From Leptospira selangorensis (GTDB taxonomy: Bacteria; Spirochaetota; Leptospiria; Leptospirales; Leptospiraceae), in the NCBI RefSeq assembly GCF_004769405.1, contig NZ_RQES01000019.1:62001-126000 (forward strand): a stretch of 64,000 nt of DNA. Reading direction: 5' to 3'. The notes under the pieces were generated by a model. The model was given only the letters and a program-made list of their open reading frames with translations, was not told the DNA's origin and searched no databases. This document shows positions 46,513 to 54,883 of the stretch, in pieces; position 1 is the stretch's first letter, and the number at the start of each line of letters is the position of its first letter. A program made the translations under genes and the position numbers.

Positions 46513-47324
46513 TTGAATCCTAATACCTGCTTTGGTTTCCAGAATATGAAAAATAAAGAGGATAATAAATACCAGAAGATCAGATTCGTGAGCAAGGTCA
46601 CATATTCGAATTGGTTCCTTAATTCTTTTGGAGCCGCAAAATCTTCCGAAATATCAGGCACACCGATATAGAATGGAAGTCCCGAAAAGAATAGGACCAT
46701 TACTAAAGCAAAAGCCCATTTTAGCAAATTATGAATGTTTAAATATGATAGAAGGATCCTAGATCCTAAAATACCGACCAAGCTGGACCCAACACTAAGA
46801 TACCACCAGGCCTGTCTTTCCGGGTAATCATAACTTCCGGAGGCTCTCCCAGGTAATTCGGGAGGAAGCCCTAAATATGGAATTCCAAAGAAGATTAGAA
46901 ATCCACCGACTGCAAATAAGATACTAAGGTAGATCGCCTTGGATAGGGAAGGGTTCTCTAAAAAGCCGTTAGGAGGAAAAAATACCATCCAAAGGGAAAC
47001 CAAAACTCCAAAAGAAATTCCTAATAGAACGGAACCTATGATTGTTCCTAAATTTCTTTTTTGCCAGAGACTATCACTCTCAATCTTTTCAGAAGAAGCG
47101 GATTCCACTTTTGTATGGGAATGGCGTTCTCCATGGGTATGGGAGTGAACATGTGTATGACCTGTATTCAAATTTTCTGATGCAGATTTTGCTTCAAACT
47201 TTTCCGCCTCTAAAATCAACGGAAGATTCCAAACACAGACCATGATCCCTAAAACAAGACCTGACACCAGACCGGAAAATATCCCTGTCCGCAGAAGATC
47301 AGAAAACTCTGATCTTAATGGCAT
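46509..47324 (-). CDS. cbtA: Cobalt transporter subunit CbtA
   Basis: 271 aa with about five to six hydrophobic segments. The first is 'TGIFSGLVSGLVLGIMV', followed by a His-rich loop near residues 56-70 ('HTHVHSHTHGERHSH') that should bind cobalt. Then 'LGTIIGSVLLGISFGVLVSLWMVFF', 'GIPYLGLPPELPG' and 'ERQAWWYLSVGSSLVGI' are typical of CbtA. Overlaps cbtB by 10 nt and cbiX by 4 nt. Riboswitch-controlled cobalt uptake. Confidence 0.9.
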   Translation of the reverse strand: MPLRSEFSDLLRTGIFSGLVSGLVLGIMVCVWNLPLILEAEKFEAKSASENLNTGHTHVHSHTHGERHSHTKVESASSEKIESDSLWQKRNLGTIIGSVLLGISFGVLVSLWMVFFPPNGFLENPSLSKAIYLSILFAVGGFLIFFGIPYLGLPPELPGRASGSYDYPERQAWWYLSVGSSLVGILGSRILLSYLNIHNLLKWAFALVMVLFFSGLPFYIGVPDISEDFAAPKELRNQFEYVTLLTNLIFWYLLSSLFFIFWKPKQVLGFK

Positions 47325-47497
47325 GGAAATCCTGTGGAATGTCTTATATCATGAAAAGTATCGTGCAAATACACCATTGGTTCCAGGCCTACTGCATAGA
47401 TCGTAGAAAAAGCAAGAAATCCTGCAAAAACCAGAACGGAAGCTCTAAGCCATAATTTGGCTCCTGAAAAATCCTTCGAAACGGAAATCGAGCGCAT
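47315..47497 (-). CDS. cbtB: Cobalt transporter subunit CbtB
   Basis: 60 aa from ATG 47497 after AGGAGGG; the longer frame is rejected. One transmembrane helix ('LWLRASVLVFAGFLAFSTIYAVG') and a C-terminal tail with His45, His49, His53 and terminal 'PCH' (Cys59, His60), the CbtB cobalt-binding layout. First gene of the cobalamin operon, behind the riboswitch. Confidence 0.88.
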   Translation of the reverse strand: MRSISVSKDFSGAKLWLRASVLVFAGFLAFSTIYAVGLEPMVYLHDTFHDIRHSTGFPCH

Positions 47498-47640
47498 AAA
47501 AATCCCTCCTAAGAGATCTTCACCTAACAAGATATAAACGATATTAAGGCACAAAAGAATGAGCCAAAGTATCGTATGAAAAAAATTGAGTTTAGTTACG
47601 TAACCGTCTTACATCCGAGACTGGATCACGTAGCTTCAGG

Positions 47641-47808
47641 ATTTTTGTAAGGTCGTTTTCTGACTCGAGATCGTCCTACTCAGCACGTCTTCCCAGGTTT
47701 TTACACCCAGTGACATCTTGTGCCTTTTGTCCCTCTTACAGCGGCGGGTACCGTGACGGAATTGCACCGTCTTCCCATAGATGGAGACATCTATGTTCCT
47801 ACAAAAAT
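47641..47808 (-). promoter_or_regulatory. Cobalamin riboswitch at the head of the biosynthesis operon
   Basis: Minus strand reads 'GGGAAGACGGTGCAATTCCG', 'ACCCGCCGCTGTAA', a 'GTCACTGGG...CCTGGGAAGAC' peripheral arm and a B12-box variant 'GACGATCTCGAGTCAGAAAA'. P1 closes between TTTTTGTAGG (5') and CCTTACAAAAA (3'). It is the larger class-I (adenosylcobalamin) type. Between it and cbtB (47498-47640) I see no clear terminator, only a U-run and GTTACGTAAC palindrome. Confidence 0.93.
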
Positions 47809-47880
47809 AGTCTGAGATTTCAGGATCTATTTAGGTGAGTGATTTTGCATAGTATTTTATTTTCAATCTAACAAAATTCT

Positions 47881-48873
47881 CTAAACTGCGCCTCTTCCTT
47901 TTTGGCTCGCTAGATATACATGTTTTCTCGCTCTCATTACATCTCCTAAAGGTCTATGCTCTAATAAAGCTTCCCAAGGATCAAAAATTGTATCTTCGAT
48001 CTTTTTTTGCAAAGATAGACCGGGCTCGGATCCGAAATCTTGAGTTGGAATTGTAAGAGTAGCGAGAGTAACGTAAGGAGCTTCTGATTCAGGCCAATCA
48101 ACGGAAGCATCTTCGATTGGAGTTGTTTTTTCATCCGTGAAAAATTGGGCTTGGAATGTATAAACCAGAGGACCTTTTGAAAGTTTTGATTTAATATCAT
48201 TTGCCCAATCCTTTGAGGCATCTTTGTTTGGAGTTATACCAGAAGGAGGAAGAAGTCTAATTCTCGCAGCGTAGGGGCCGAAGGCTATTGGTGCCGCGCT
48301 ATAAAAAGGTTCCGTTGCAAATCCGCTAAAAGGTTTATTAAAACTTTTTGATACTTTTTTGATCCTGGCAAATGCACCGAAAAATCCGTAAGTGGCAAAA
48401 AGATATTTTAATAACGGACCTCCTCCTTTAGCTGCTGCGGTAACAACACCTACGAACTCCTCACTTTTAGGAGAAGAGAATGCTTCTAAATTGATCAGTA
48501 GAAAATCTTGGGCAGAAGTATTACCGTTTTGTAAAGCGCTTGGCCCATTTACTCCTAGGATTTTTAATGCAAATCCTCTGATGTCTCCAGTGGTATCAGG
48601 CTGTAGTTTCATACTCCCGCTGGATAATCGGATCCAAACATCCTTTGTGCCGGAAGTGGAGAACAAACCCTGTTTTGTATAATCAGGAATATTGGATAAA
48701 ACTTCAAACTTTGCCTGCAGCCCTAAGATCTGCTTTCTATGTAATGTGCGACCTTTTCCGAATTTGGAAGAGTTTACTTTTTGGATCTTTTGGAATGCCT
48801 TTACATATTCCGCAAAACGAATCTCTTCATCCGGGGAAATATCTTCCTTCCAGTCCTTGCTAATCGGTTTCAT
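47881..48873 (-). CDS. Catalase-family heme protein
   Basis: 330 aa, shorter than true catalases (about 480). 'RTLHRKQILGLQAKFEVL' holds the distal His, followed by 'DVWIRLSSGSMKLQPDTTGDIRGFALKILG' (in pieces, the catalase core), 'DFLLINLEAFSS' and the C-terminal 'DPWEALLEHRPLGDVMRARKHVY', where Tyr can be the proximal heme ligand. Proteins of this kind (allene-oxide-synthase-like, small catalases) act on peroxides. It shares the strand with the SDR gene 25 bp upstream, so they are likely co-transcribed. Confidence 0.82.
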   Translation of the reverse strand: MKPISKDWKEDISPDEEIRFAEYVKAFQKIQKVNSSKFGKGRTLHRKQILGLQAKFEVLSNIPDYTKQGLFSTSGTKDVWIRLSSGSMKLQPDTTGDIRGFALKILGVNGPSALQNGNTSAQDFLLINLEAFSSPKSEEFVGVVTAAAKGGGPLLKYLFATYGFFGAFARIKKVSKSFNKPFSGFATEPFYSAAPIAFGPYAARIRLLPPSGITPNKDASKDWANDIKSKLSKGPLVYTFQAQFFTDEKTTPIEDASVDWPESEAPYVTLATLTIPTQDFGSEPGLSLQKKIEDTIFDPWEALLEHRPLGDVMRARKHVYLASQKGRGAV

Positions 48874-48898
48874 AGAGTCTCCTTAAGAATATCCACAG

Positions 48899-49753
48899 TT
48901 ATACTTTTTGTTTTTTCTTATCCAGTCTAGACTGGGCCGCTTTTAATTCGGAATCGGTAAGTTTAATGCTGAATTCCGGAAAATGTCTAAATAGAAAATA
49001 TTGGAGCCAAGAATCCCAGCCTGTATAACCGATGAACTTTTTGTTCGGTATCCATTTTAGGATGGCCTTTGCTACGGAATCAATTGTATGAATTCTATTT
49101 AATGCGGAACCCATTTCAATTTCCTTACTCAATTCAGGTTTGTCGGTATTCTCCTTTTCCAAACCAGGAGTATCCGTTGTAGGAGGAAGGAATAATTTCA
49201 CTTTTACTCCATGAAGCATCATTTCCTGGCGAAAACCTTGGGCAAAACCTACAATCGCAAACTTACTAGCCGAATAAGCTCCGTATCCGTAGATGGAAAA
49301 AAACGCAAGGGTGGATGCTAAAAATACGATCTCACCACTTTTTTGTTTGGAAAAATGATCACTAAATGCAAGCGCACTATTCACGTGGCCGAAAAAGTTT
49401 ACATCCATTAGATTTCTATAAACTTCGTCGTCTAGATCGGAAGCTTCTCCTGCTTTTGCAAAACCGCTGCTGCAGATTAAAATGTCCAATCCTCCTAATG
49501 TCTGGATTACCTTTTTGGCTTCTTTTTCGATGGCCTTTTTATCTGAAACATCTAAGACTGCGAATCCGAATACTGCTGTTGGAGCTCCTACTGCCTTTAA
49601 TTCCTGGACGGTTTTTTCTAAGTTGGATTTTCCTCTGGCGGAAACGATTACACTTGCTCCTGCCTTCGCTAATTGGATCGCAATTCCTTTGCCTATACCC
49701 GCGGAACCGCCTGTAATAAATACTTTTTTACCTTTGTATCTGCTGAATGACAT
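48899..49753 (-). CDS. Short-chain dehydrogenase/reductase
   Basis: 284 aa classical SDR: nucleotide-binding 'TGGSAGIGKGIAIQLAKAG', 'LDVSD', 'LICSSGFAKAG', catalytic Ser in 'VFLASTLAFFSIYGYG' and 'YSASKFAIVGFAQGF' (Y-x3-K). The C-terminal 'WLQYFLFRHFPEFS' helix resembles that of 3-ketosphinganine reductases. Exact substrate is unknown. Its upstream region carries three palindromes and faces the Crp/Fnr gene. Confidence 0.85.
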   Translation of the reverse strand: MSFSRYKGKKVFITGGSAGIGKGIAIQLAKAGASVIVSARGKSNLEKTVQELKAVGAPTAVFGFAVLDVSDKKAIEKEAKKVIQTLGGLDILICSSGFAKAGEASDLDDEVYRNLMDVNFFGHVNSALAFSDHFSKQKSGEIVFLASTLAFFSIYGYGAYSASKFAIVGFAQGFRQEMMLHGVKVKLFLPPTTDTPGLEKENTDKPELSKEIEMGSALNRIHTIDSVAKAILKWIPNKKFIGYTGWDSWLQYFLFRHFPEFSIKLTDSELKAAQSRLDKKKQKV

Positions 49754-49782
49754 GTTGAAAAATTCTCTTCGATGCGGGCAAG

Positions 49783-49882
49783 GTTTCCCTTTTTAGGAAA
49801 CTATTCAATCTAATTCGAAACTTTTCGTATAAAGAATTGGAGAACTTGCTCCAAAATCATAAATTCCTGGTTTGGTACCAAA
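49783..49882. promoter_or_regulatory. Three palindromes between SDR and Crp/Fnr genes
   Basis: GTTTCC-N7-GGAAAC (49783-49801), TTGGAG-N6-CTCCAA (49837-49854) and TTTGGTACCAAA (49871-49882). The second has the spacing of Crp/Fnr sites. They lie in the divergent region and are plausible operators for the regulator next to them. Confidence 0.4.
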
Positions 49883-49940
49883 ACAAATCTTGCCTTTTCA
49901 TTCCTATACTACTGAATACGGGAGAATTCAAGGCTCCAAG

Positions 49941-50528
49941 ATGCATGAGATACCATTACTGGAAAATCTAAGGAAGAAGATCCCAAGTTTGGAAAAAAAT
50001 TGGGACCGTTATACTTCCATGTTAAAAGAAAAGAAGGTCCCGGCAAAAACCGTGCTGATCAAAAGAGGTGTTTATACCAAAAACATATTTATCGTTAAAA
50101 AAGGATGCCTGCGGTTAAAATTCGAAGATAAGGGTCGAGATATCACAATCGCGTTTTTTCCCGAAAATAGAGCGATCACTTCTATCCATAGTTATAGAGG
50201 AACTTATAAAGATAGCCAACTTAGTGTGGAGAGTATAGAACCCACGGAATTATTGATCTTAAGCGGAGAAGATGCTGAGATTATTTATAAAGAAAACGAA
50301 GACGTCCGAGGTTTTTTATTGGAATATGTTGCCGAAAGATTTGATACTTATATGAATTTGTTTTTGTCCAGGATCAGGGATAGTCCGGAACAAAGATATT
50401 TGAATCTTATCAAAGAGCAACAGGATATCGCGAATCGTATCCCTCAACATTATATTGCTTCTTTTTTGGGGATCACTCCTGTTTCCTTGAGTAGGATCCG
50501 AAATAGGATCTGGAAGGAACAAAAATGA
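49941..50528 (+). CDS. Crp/Fnr-family transcription regulator
   Basis: 195 aa from ATG 49941; the frame extends to a TTG at 49872, which is less likely. N-terminal cyclic-nucleotide-binding barrel (about 20-125: 'VLIKRGVYTKNIFIVKKGCLRLKFED' in pieces) without the canonical phosphate-binding RxE loop, followed by a helix-turn-helix ('IPQHYIASFLGITPVSLSRIRNRI') of the type common in Bacteroidota Crp-like regulators. The ligand is therefore uncertain. Divergent from the SDR/catalase genes, which it may control. Confidence 0.85.
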   Translation: MHEIPLLENLRKKIPSLEKNWDRYTSMLKEKKVPAKTVLIKRGVYTKNIFIVKKGCLRLKFEDKGRDITIAFFPENRAITSIHSYRGTYKDSQLSVESIEPTELLILSGEDAEIIYKENEDVRGFLLEYVAERFDTYMNLFLSRIRDSPEQRYLNLIKEQQDIANRIPQHYIASFLGITPVSLSRIRNRIWKEQK

Positions 50529-50573
50529 ACTTCTTATAAATTTTCTAAAGGGTAGAAGTAGCCGAAATCTTTT

Positions 50574-51752
50574 CTATTCCAGAACCGGAAAATAAATGGA
50601 AAATTTTGTGCCTGATCCAAGTTCACTTTCTACTTTGATCTTTCCTTTATGATTTTCTAAAATACCATAAACGATGGAAAGTCCAAGCCCGGTTCCTTTA
50701 CCGGGTTCTTTGGTTGTGAAGAATGGATCGAATATTTTACGGATCGTCTTTCTGTCTATTCCCGTTCCGCTGTCTAAAATTTCTATTACTGCGGTTTTTT
50801 GGATTTTTTCCGGAGAAATAAATTCTCCTTCTTCCATTCTTAATCTGATGGAAAGTAAGCCGCCGTTCGGCATTGCATCTTTCGCATTTAAAAATAAATT
50901 CAGAAACACTTGGTGGATCTGAGTATGATCGGCTTGTACCAGGATGGGATCTTGGGGAAGATCCGAAACTACTCGAATAGATTTAGGAAAAGTAGAAGAG
51001 GCTATATGGGCTGCTTCAGATAATAGATCGTTCAAGATAGAAGGTTTGAGATCCGATTCGACCTTTCTCGCTAAGGTCAAAAGTTGTTTGATTAACGAAG
51101 ATCCTCTTTCCGCCGTTTTTTTAATAATTTCAGAATACTGTAGGATCTTTTCCGGATGTCCTGAATTCTTTTCTAAAAGGGTAGTGTAGCCTAAAACTAC
51201 AGTTAGAATATTATTGAAGTCGTGGGCAACTCCACCGGCAAGAGAGCCGATTGATTCCATTCTTTGAGAATGAATGAGTTGTTTTTCTAATTCATGATGT
51301 TTTGTAATATCTTGGAATTGAGCCGCAAAATAATTCGGATCTCCCTTTCTATTTCGTATTAAGGTTGCATCCACCTGAACCCAGAGTTGGTGTCCGTCTT
51401 TATGGATGTATCTTTTTTTCCTTTTAAATAAAGATATTTGCCCTTTTAGAAATTGGTCTCTGGATCGGAGATCTTCTTCCAAATCATCAGGATGAGTAAT
51501 ATAATCAAAACTCATTCCGACCAATTCGTTTTCTGAATAACCTAAAATTTGAGAAAGTGCAGGATTAGAACTGATAAACCTTCCTTCCAGGGATATGATC
51601 GCAAATCCGTTTGGAGAATGATAAAGTATATTCTTGAATTGTGCCGCCTGGCAGTACCATTCATCCCAGCCCATCTCCTTAGGTAAAAAGTCCTTCTCTA
51701 AATAACCGGAGGGCTTGTTTATTTTTGGAGGAATTTCATCGCAGTTTTGCAT
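50574..51752 (-). CDS. PAS-domain sensor histidine kinase (NtrB-like)
   Basis: About 392 aa from ATG 51752; ATGs at 51767 and 51800 are also possible. No membrane segment. PAS domain (about 40-150: 'GFAIISLEGRFISSNPALSQILGYSE' in pieces), then a HisKA with the phospho-His in 'LAGGVAHDFNNILTVVLGY', and HATPase with 'VFLNLFLNAKDAMPNGG', 'DSGTGIDRKTI', 'FDPFFTTKEPGKGTGLGLS'. Typical of NtrB-like kinases. No partner regulator is adjacent. Confidence 0.9.
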   Translation of the reverse strand: MQNCDEIPPKINKPSGYLEKDFLPKEMGWDEWYCQAAQFKNILYHSPNGFAIISLEGRFISSNPALSQILGYSENELVGMSFDYITHPDDLEEDLRSRDQFLKGQISLFKRKKRYIHKDGHQLWVQVDATLIRNRKGDPNYFAAQFQDITKHHELEKQLIHSQRMESIGSLAGGVAHDFNNILTVVLGYTTLLEKNSGHPEKILQYSEIIKKTAERGSSLIKQLLTLARKVESDLKPSILNDLLSEAAHIASSTFPKSIRVVSDLPQDPILVQADHTQIHQVFLNLFLNAKDAMPNGGLLSIRLRMEEGEFISPEKIQKTAVIEILDSGTGIDRKTIRKIFDPFFTTKEPGKGTGLGLSIVYGILENHKGKIKVESELGSGTKFSIYFPVLE

Positions 51753-51901
51753 AACCTTCTCTTCCATGCTAATTAAGACATAGAGCGTGAAGGTTTTCAT
51801 CTTAACTATTGTTAATAAATTATGTAGCTTTTTTGAAATCCATTTAGCAACAAATCATAGTCTAAATTACTCTAGAGAATATGAAGAAGTTCGACTTCTC
51901 C

Positions 51902-51938
51902 TAAAAAAGAAAGGAGAGGTCGAGACTTCGACCCCTCC
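51902..51938 (-). terminator. Rho-independent terminator of the porin gene
   Basis: Minus strand: GGAGGGGTCGA and TCGACCTCTCC form an 11-bp stem (one G-U) with a 4-nt loop, followed by TTTCTTTTTTAG. It lies 17 bp after the stop codon of the alginate-export-like gene. Confidence 0.85.
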
Positions 51939-51954
51939 CAAGGAAAGGATTGCC

Positions 51955-53742
51955 TTATAGGGAGGCGGAGACCATGAGATAAAAGAACTTAGAAGTATCA
52001 TCGAATGTATATCTCTTCTCAGGATTAGAAGCATAAGGATTTGTTCTTTCATTCCCGATCGCCTCTTTAGCCTTCACAAGAGAAATCCCCATCCAGATCG
52101 AAACAGATTCAGTATAATTATAGATCCAGGTAAAATCGTACTGATAGAATAATCTTCTTCCTAATCTAGAATTCTCATAAGAGAACTTATCGTTGGAATA
52201 ATTTTCCGTACTCGCTCCGGTATTCGGAACCCCGGAAACCTTATACCAAGCATCCTGCAAATTTGCTTTTTGAGTATCGTAAATCGCAAATATGAACATT
52301 CCATATTCCGTTTTGAGATTTGCCCTGATTGAATAAGATTTAATATTTTCGAACCCGGCCATTAAAGATTGGCCGTTCATAGTATTCCAATTTGGGAAAG
52401 AGCCTGCGATCTGAGGGAATAAACTCTGCCACGTTCCCACCTTGGAATCCGATCTATTAGGATCTCCTGATGCGTATGTGTAGCCTAAACCTAAGCGGAT
52501 CCAATCGTTAACCTTGATCCCAGTATCCAAAGAGAGAAGTTTTGTATCATACTGAACCTTCTCCGTATAAATGTTTTTACCATTAGCCGCTTTTTGGTCT
52601 AAAATATCCCAATCCGCCTTTACTCTATCCCCGGTCATTCCTGATTGCCAAGCCGATTCTATTGTCCAGTCCCAGATCTTTCCTGCAGGTAAAAGATTAT
52701 TATTCGTTCTATTGGTGAATCTGAAACCTGTGGTCAATAGATCGTCCCTTTGTTTTAAACGATTATCGAAGTCTGTGGGATTTGCGTTAGGGATCCATTT
52801 TTTAGAAACTTCGAACATATATAGATCCAGGTGAGCTTCTTCTCCGAACTTGATCGTATTATATGCGCCGAAAAAATAAGCCTGGTCTATGGATCCTTTG
52901 GATCTTCCGTTGCTTGTTGTCAAACCGTAAGGCGCGTCGTATTGGTTAGACAAAATTGTTCCGAATACATGCGATCTAAACCATTGTGAATCATGGACGA
53001 ATCTAACACCATCGAATGCAAAACCTGTATGTAGCCAATTTAATGGACCCACAATTTTAAGATCCCCGAAAGCGAATACCTGTCTGCCTACAAAAACGGA
53101 AACAGGAAGTTTATCAGTTTTTTTGAATACTATATAAGCTTCTCTAATATCAGTATTATTCCTAATATTCGTATTGGTAGAAGTAGCCGGAGTCAAAGTG
53201 GTTCCGGCGCCGGTGCTGAGCCCGTAAGTCCAATTACCGGCGTTTTGAGGAGTTTGGCTTCCTCCCCAAAGTCTACTGTCTTGCATGGTAACCTTGATTG
53301 CATAATAGGGAGAAGGATCGAATAAGAACCAAAGCTGGGTGTTTTGTCCCACAAAAGAGCTGTAATCATCTGTCTTCTTATTGAAGTCAGGATTTTCTCT
53401 GGCTTCGAATCTAGGGCGAAGAGAAACTCCTAATTTCAAATTATCCAACCAAAACAGATCCGATTTTTGGGTATCCTTCATCTGTTCAGGAGTGACCAAA
53501 AGAGTTCGCAGATGATCTACCGGAATATTTCCCTTCCAAGGAGAATTATACTTAGGCTCTTGTTTTTTAGTTTTTGGGTCAGTGCCTTCGACCTTATTCG
53601 TATCGGAAGAAGGGGGCAGAGGGTTTTGTATCGTTTCCTTCGTATTCTTATTCGGATCTTCTTCCGAATATGCTGGAATACTAATAACGATAGTTATTAA
53701 GAGAAGTATGAAATTAAATTTCGGTTTCGGAATAACATTCAT
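51955..53742 (-). CDS. Alginate-export-family outer-membrane porin
   Basis: 595 aa from ATG 53742. Signal peptide ('FILLLITIVISIPAYSEED'), a Pro/Lys/Thr-rich linker (30-65), then a large beta-barrel (about 90-595). Features such as 'LGVSLRPRFEARENPDF', 'TMQDSRLWGG', 'REAYIVFKK', 'VGRQVFAFGDLKIVG', 'DGVRFVHDS' are those of the alginate-export (AlgE-like) barrel family. In spirochaetes it is a generic anion or sugar porin candidate; substrate unknown. The 292 bp upstream (53743-54034) holds its promoter presumably; I see no other gene there. Confidence 0.75.
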   Translation of the reverse strand: MNVIPKPKFNFILLLITIVISIPAYSEEDPNKNTKETIQNPLPPSSDTNKVEGTDPKTKKQEPKYNSPWKGNIPVDHLRTLLVTPEQMKDTQKSDLFWLDNLKLGVSLRPRFEARENPDFNKKTDDYSSFVGQNTQLWFLFDPSPYYAIKVTMQDSRLWGGSQTPQNAGNWTYGLSTGAGTTLTPATSTNTNIRNNTDIREAYIVFKKTDKLPVSVFVGRQVFAFGDLKIVGPLNWLHTGFAFDGVRFVHDSQWFRSHVFGTILSNQYDAPYGLTTSNGRSKGSIDQAYFFGAYNTIKFGEEAHLDLYMFEVSKKWIPNANPTDFDNRLKQRDDLLTTGFRFTNRTNNNLLPAGKIWDWTIESAWQSGMTGDRVKADWDILDQKAANGKNIYTEKVQYDTKLLSLDTGIKVNDWIRLGLGYTYASGDPNRSDSKVGTWQSLFPQIAGSFPNWNTMNGQSLMAGFENIKSYSIRANLKTEYGMFIFAIYDTQKANLQDAWYKVSGVPNTGASTENYSNDKFSYENSRLGRRLFYQYDFTWIYNYTESVSIWMGISLVKAKEAIGNERTNPYASNPEKRYTFDDTSKFFYLMVSASL

Positions 53743-54034
53743 CCAGGAGCAACCCACAGTAAAAGTATCTTTCTAAAACTTTTAGCAATTACCGTGCCAA
53801 TAATATAAAAATATCTGAATGTTGAATAAATTGGCGAATTAGAACAATCTGCTGAAATGCGATTCGAGTATTTTCTTTTGTATACGATCTAGAAATATAC
53901 GTTATGTATAAATTAGGTACGTTTTCTAGGAAAAATACTTTTGTAGTATCTTCGACACTTCTTAGATAGAGTCGAATCGGCACTTGAAGCTACTATTTCT
54001 GAAAATTTTCTGATATTGGCACAAAATTTGCTGA

Positions 54035-54649
54035 TTAAGAGATGATGTCTATATTCAGTTTTTTACGGAAATTGAATCCGTAATGTTCTATCAATTCCAG
54101 TTCGAGTTCGTTATTGAAGCGAATTATACTCTTGGCGGTTTCTTCCAGTGAAATTACTAAGGGTCCTTTTCTTCCTTCTTGGATTTCTTTTTGAAGATTC
54201 CAGAAGTATTTACTGTTTTGGAGGGACTTCTTCTTATCCGTTTGTTTGCTTTCCGAAACTCTTTTATGGATCGAAACAAGTTCGCTCGGAGTTTTTACAT
54301 TTATATCTACTTTTTTTAATTCGTAAGAAAAGTCGGGATCGTGTCCATTTTCGGAAGCCTGTTTTGTTTTTGAGATCACGGAAGGGAGAAGTTTAGAAAT
54401 GTCTTCATAGATCGGAAAGGCAGCAAAAATCCAATTCACAAGATTTAAGCAGGAAAGTTTTGCGGGAGATCTTTTATATTCCGCCCAGACTTCTTCTAAA
54501 AAATCCGCTTGGGAATAGAAAAAAAACAAAATTTCATGCTCGTTCTTCTCTTTCATTTTTTGGGTTCGAGCCTGGGGGACCCGTCGGTATCCAAGAGATA
54601 CCATTTCTTTATATGCAGGATAAATGCCAGATCTAAAAAAGAAAGGCAA
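54035..54649 (-). CDS. Hypothetical protein, possibly 5'-truncated by an in-frame stop
   Basis: 204 aa from TTG 54649; ATGs at 54604 and 54556 are possible starts. No signal peptide or membrane segment, no family recognised. Helical, charged protein with 'EILFFFYSQADFLEEVWAEYKRS', a short hydrophobic middle ('LSCLNLVNWIFAAFPIYED'; both in pieces) and a basic 'KQTDKKKSLQNSKYFWNLQKE' region. The same frame continues upstream for 54 more open codons that read like protein, up to a TGA at 54812-54814, so the gene may be the 3' part of a longer one. Confidence 0.55.
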   Translation of the reverse strand: MPFFFRSGIYPAYKEMVSLGYRRVPQARTQKMKEKNEHEILFFFYSQADFLEEVWAEYKRSPAKLSCLNLVNWIFAAFPIYEDISKLLPSVISKTKQASENGHDPDFSYELKKVDINVKTPSELVSIHKRVSESKQTDKKKSLQNSKYFWNLQKEIQEGRKGPLVISLEETAKSIIRFNNELELELIEHYGFNFRKKLNIDIIS

Positions 54650-54883
54650 TTCGTTTCTGGCCTCTTTGAATCCTGATTCCAGTGTATATTCTACACGTAT
54701 GATCGGAAGGGGATCGTGAATCTTGGCTGTAAGTGTTTTGTCGAAGATACTACATTGCAGAAATTCTACACAAACTGCTTTAGAACTGAGGATAAGATAG
54801 TCTGATTCCTTTCAAAACAGATTCCAGAAGCCTCTATTTGTCCAGTTTTCCAAATAATCCAAGGTCTGGCGTGATAATTGCAT
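54650..54883 (-). pseudogene. Upstream remnant of the hypothetical gene, interrupted by in-frame TGA
   Basis: In the frame of the gene at 54035, an ATG at 54883 opens 23 codons (starts MQLSRQTLDYLENW), then TGA at 54812-54814, then 54 open codons ('KESDYLILSSKAVCVEF', 'PIIRVEYTLESGFKEARNE') joining the downstream frame. No standard start occurs between the TGA and the TTG at 54649. A CGA to TGA change would explain it. The ATG overlaps the divergent nitrate reductase ATG (54882-54884). Confidence 0.45.

Noticed and set aside
47498..47554. N-terminal extension of CbtB
   Set aside because: The ATG at 47497 has an AGGAGGG ribosome-binding site and gives the standard CbtB length; the upstream part lies in the riboswitch leader.
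53789..53983. Small reading frame between the porin and the hypothetical gene
   Set aside because: 64 codons, no ribosome-binding site, unusual composition and no recognisable motif.
54812..54814. TGA read as selenocysteine
   Set aside because: No selenoprotein context, no SECIS-like hairpin sought or seen, and the protein has no redox motif at that point; a nonsense mutation or chance frame is simpler.
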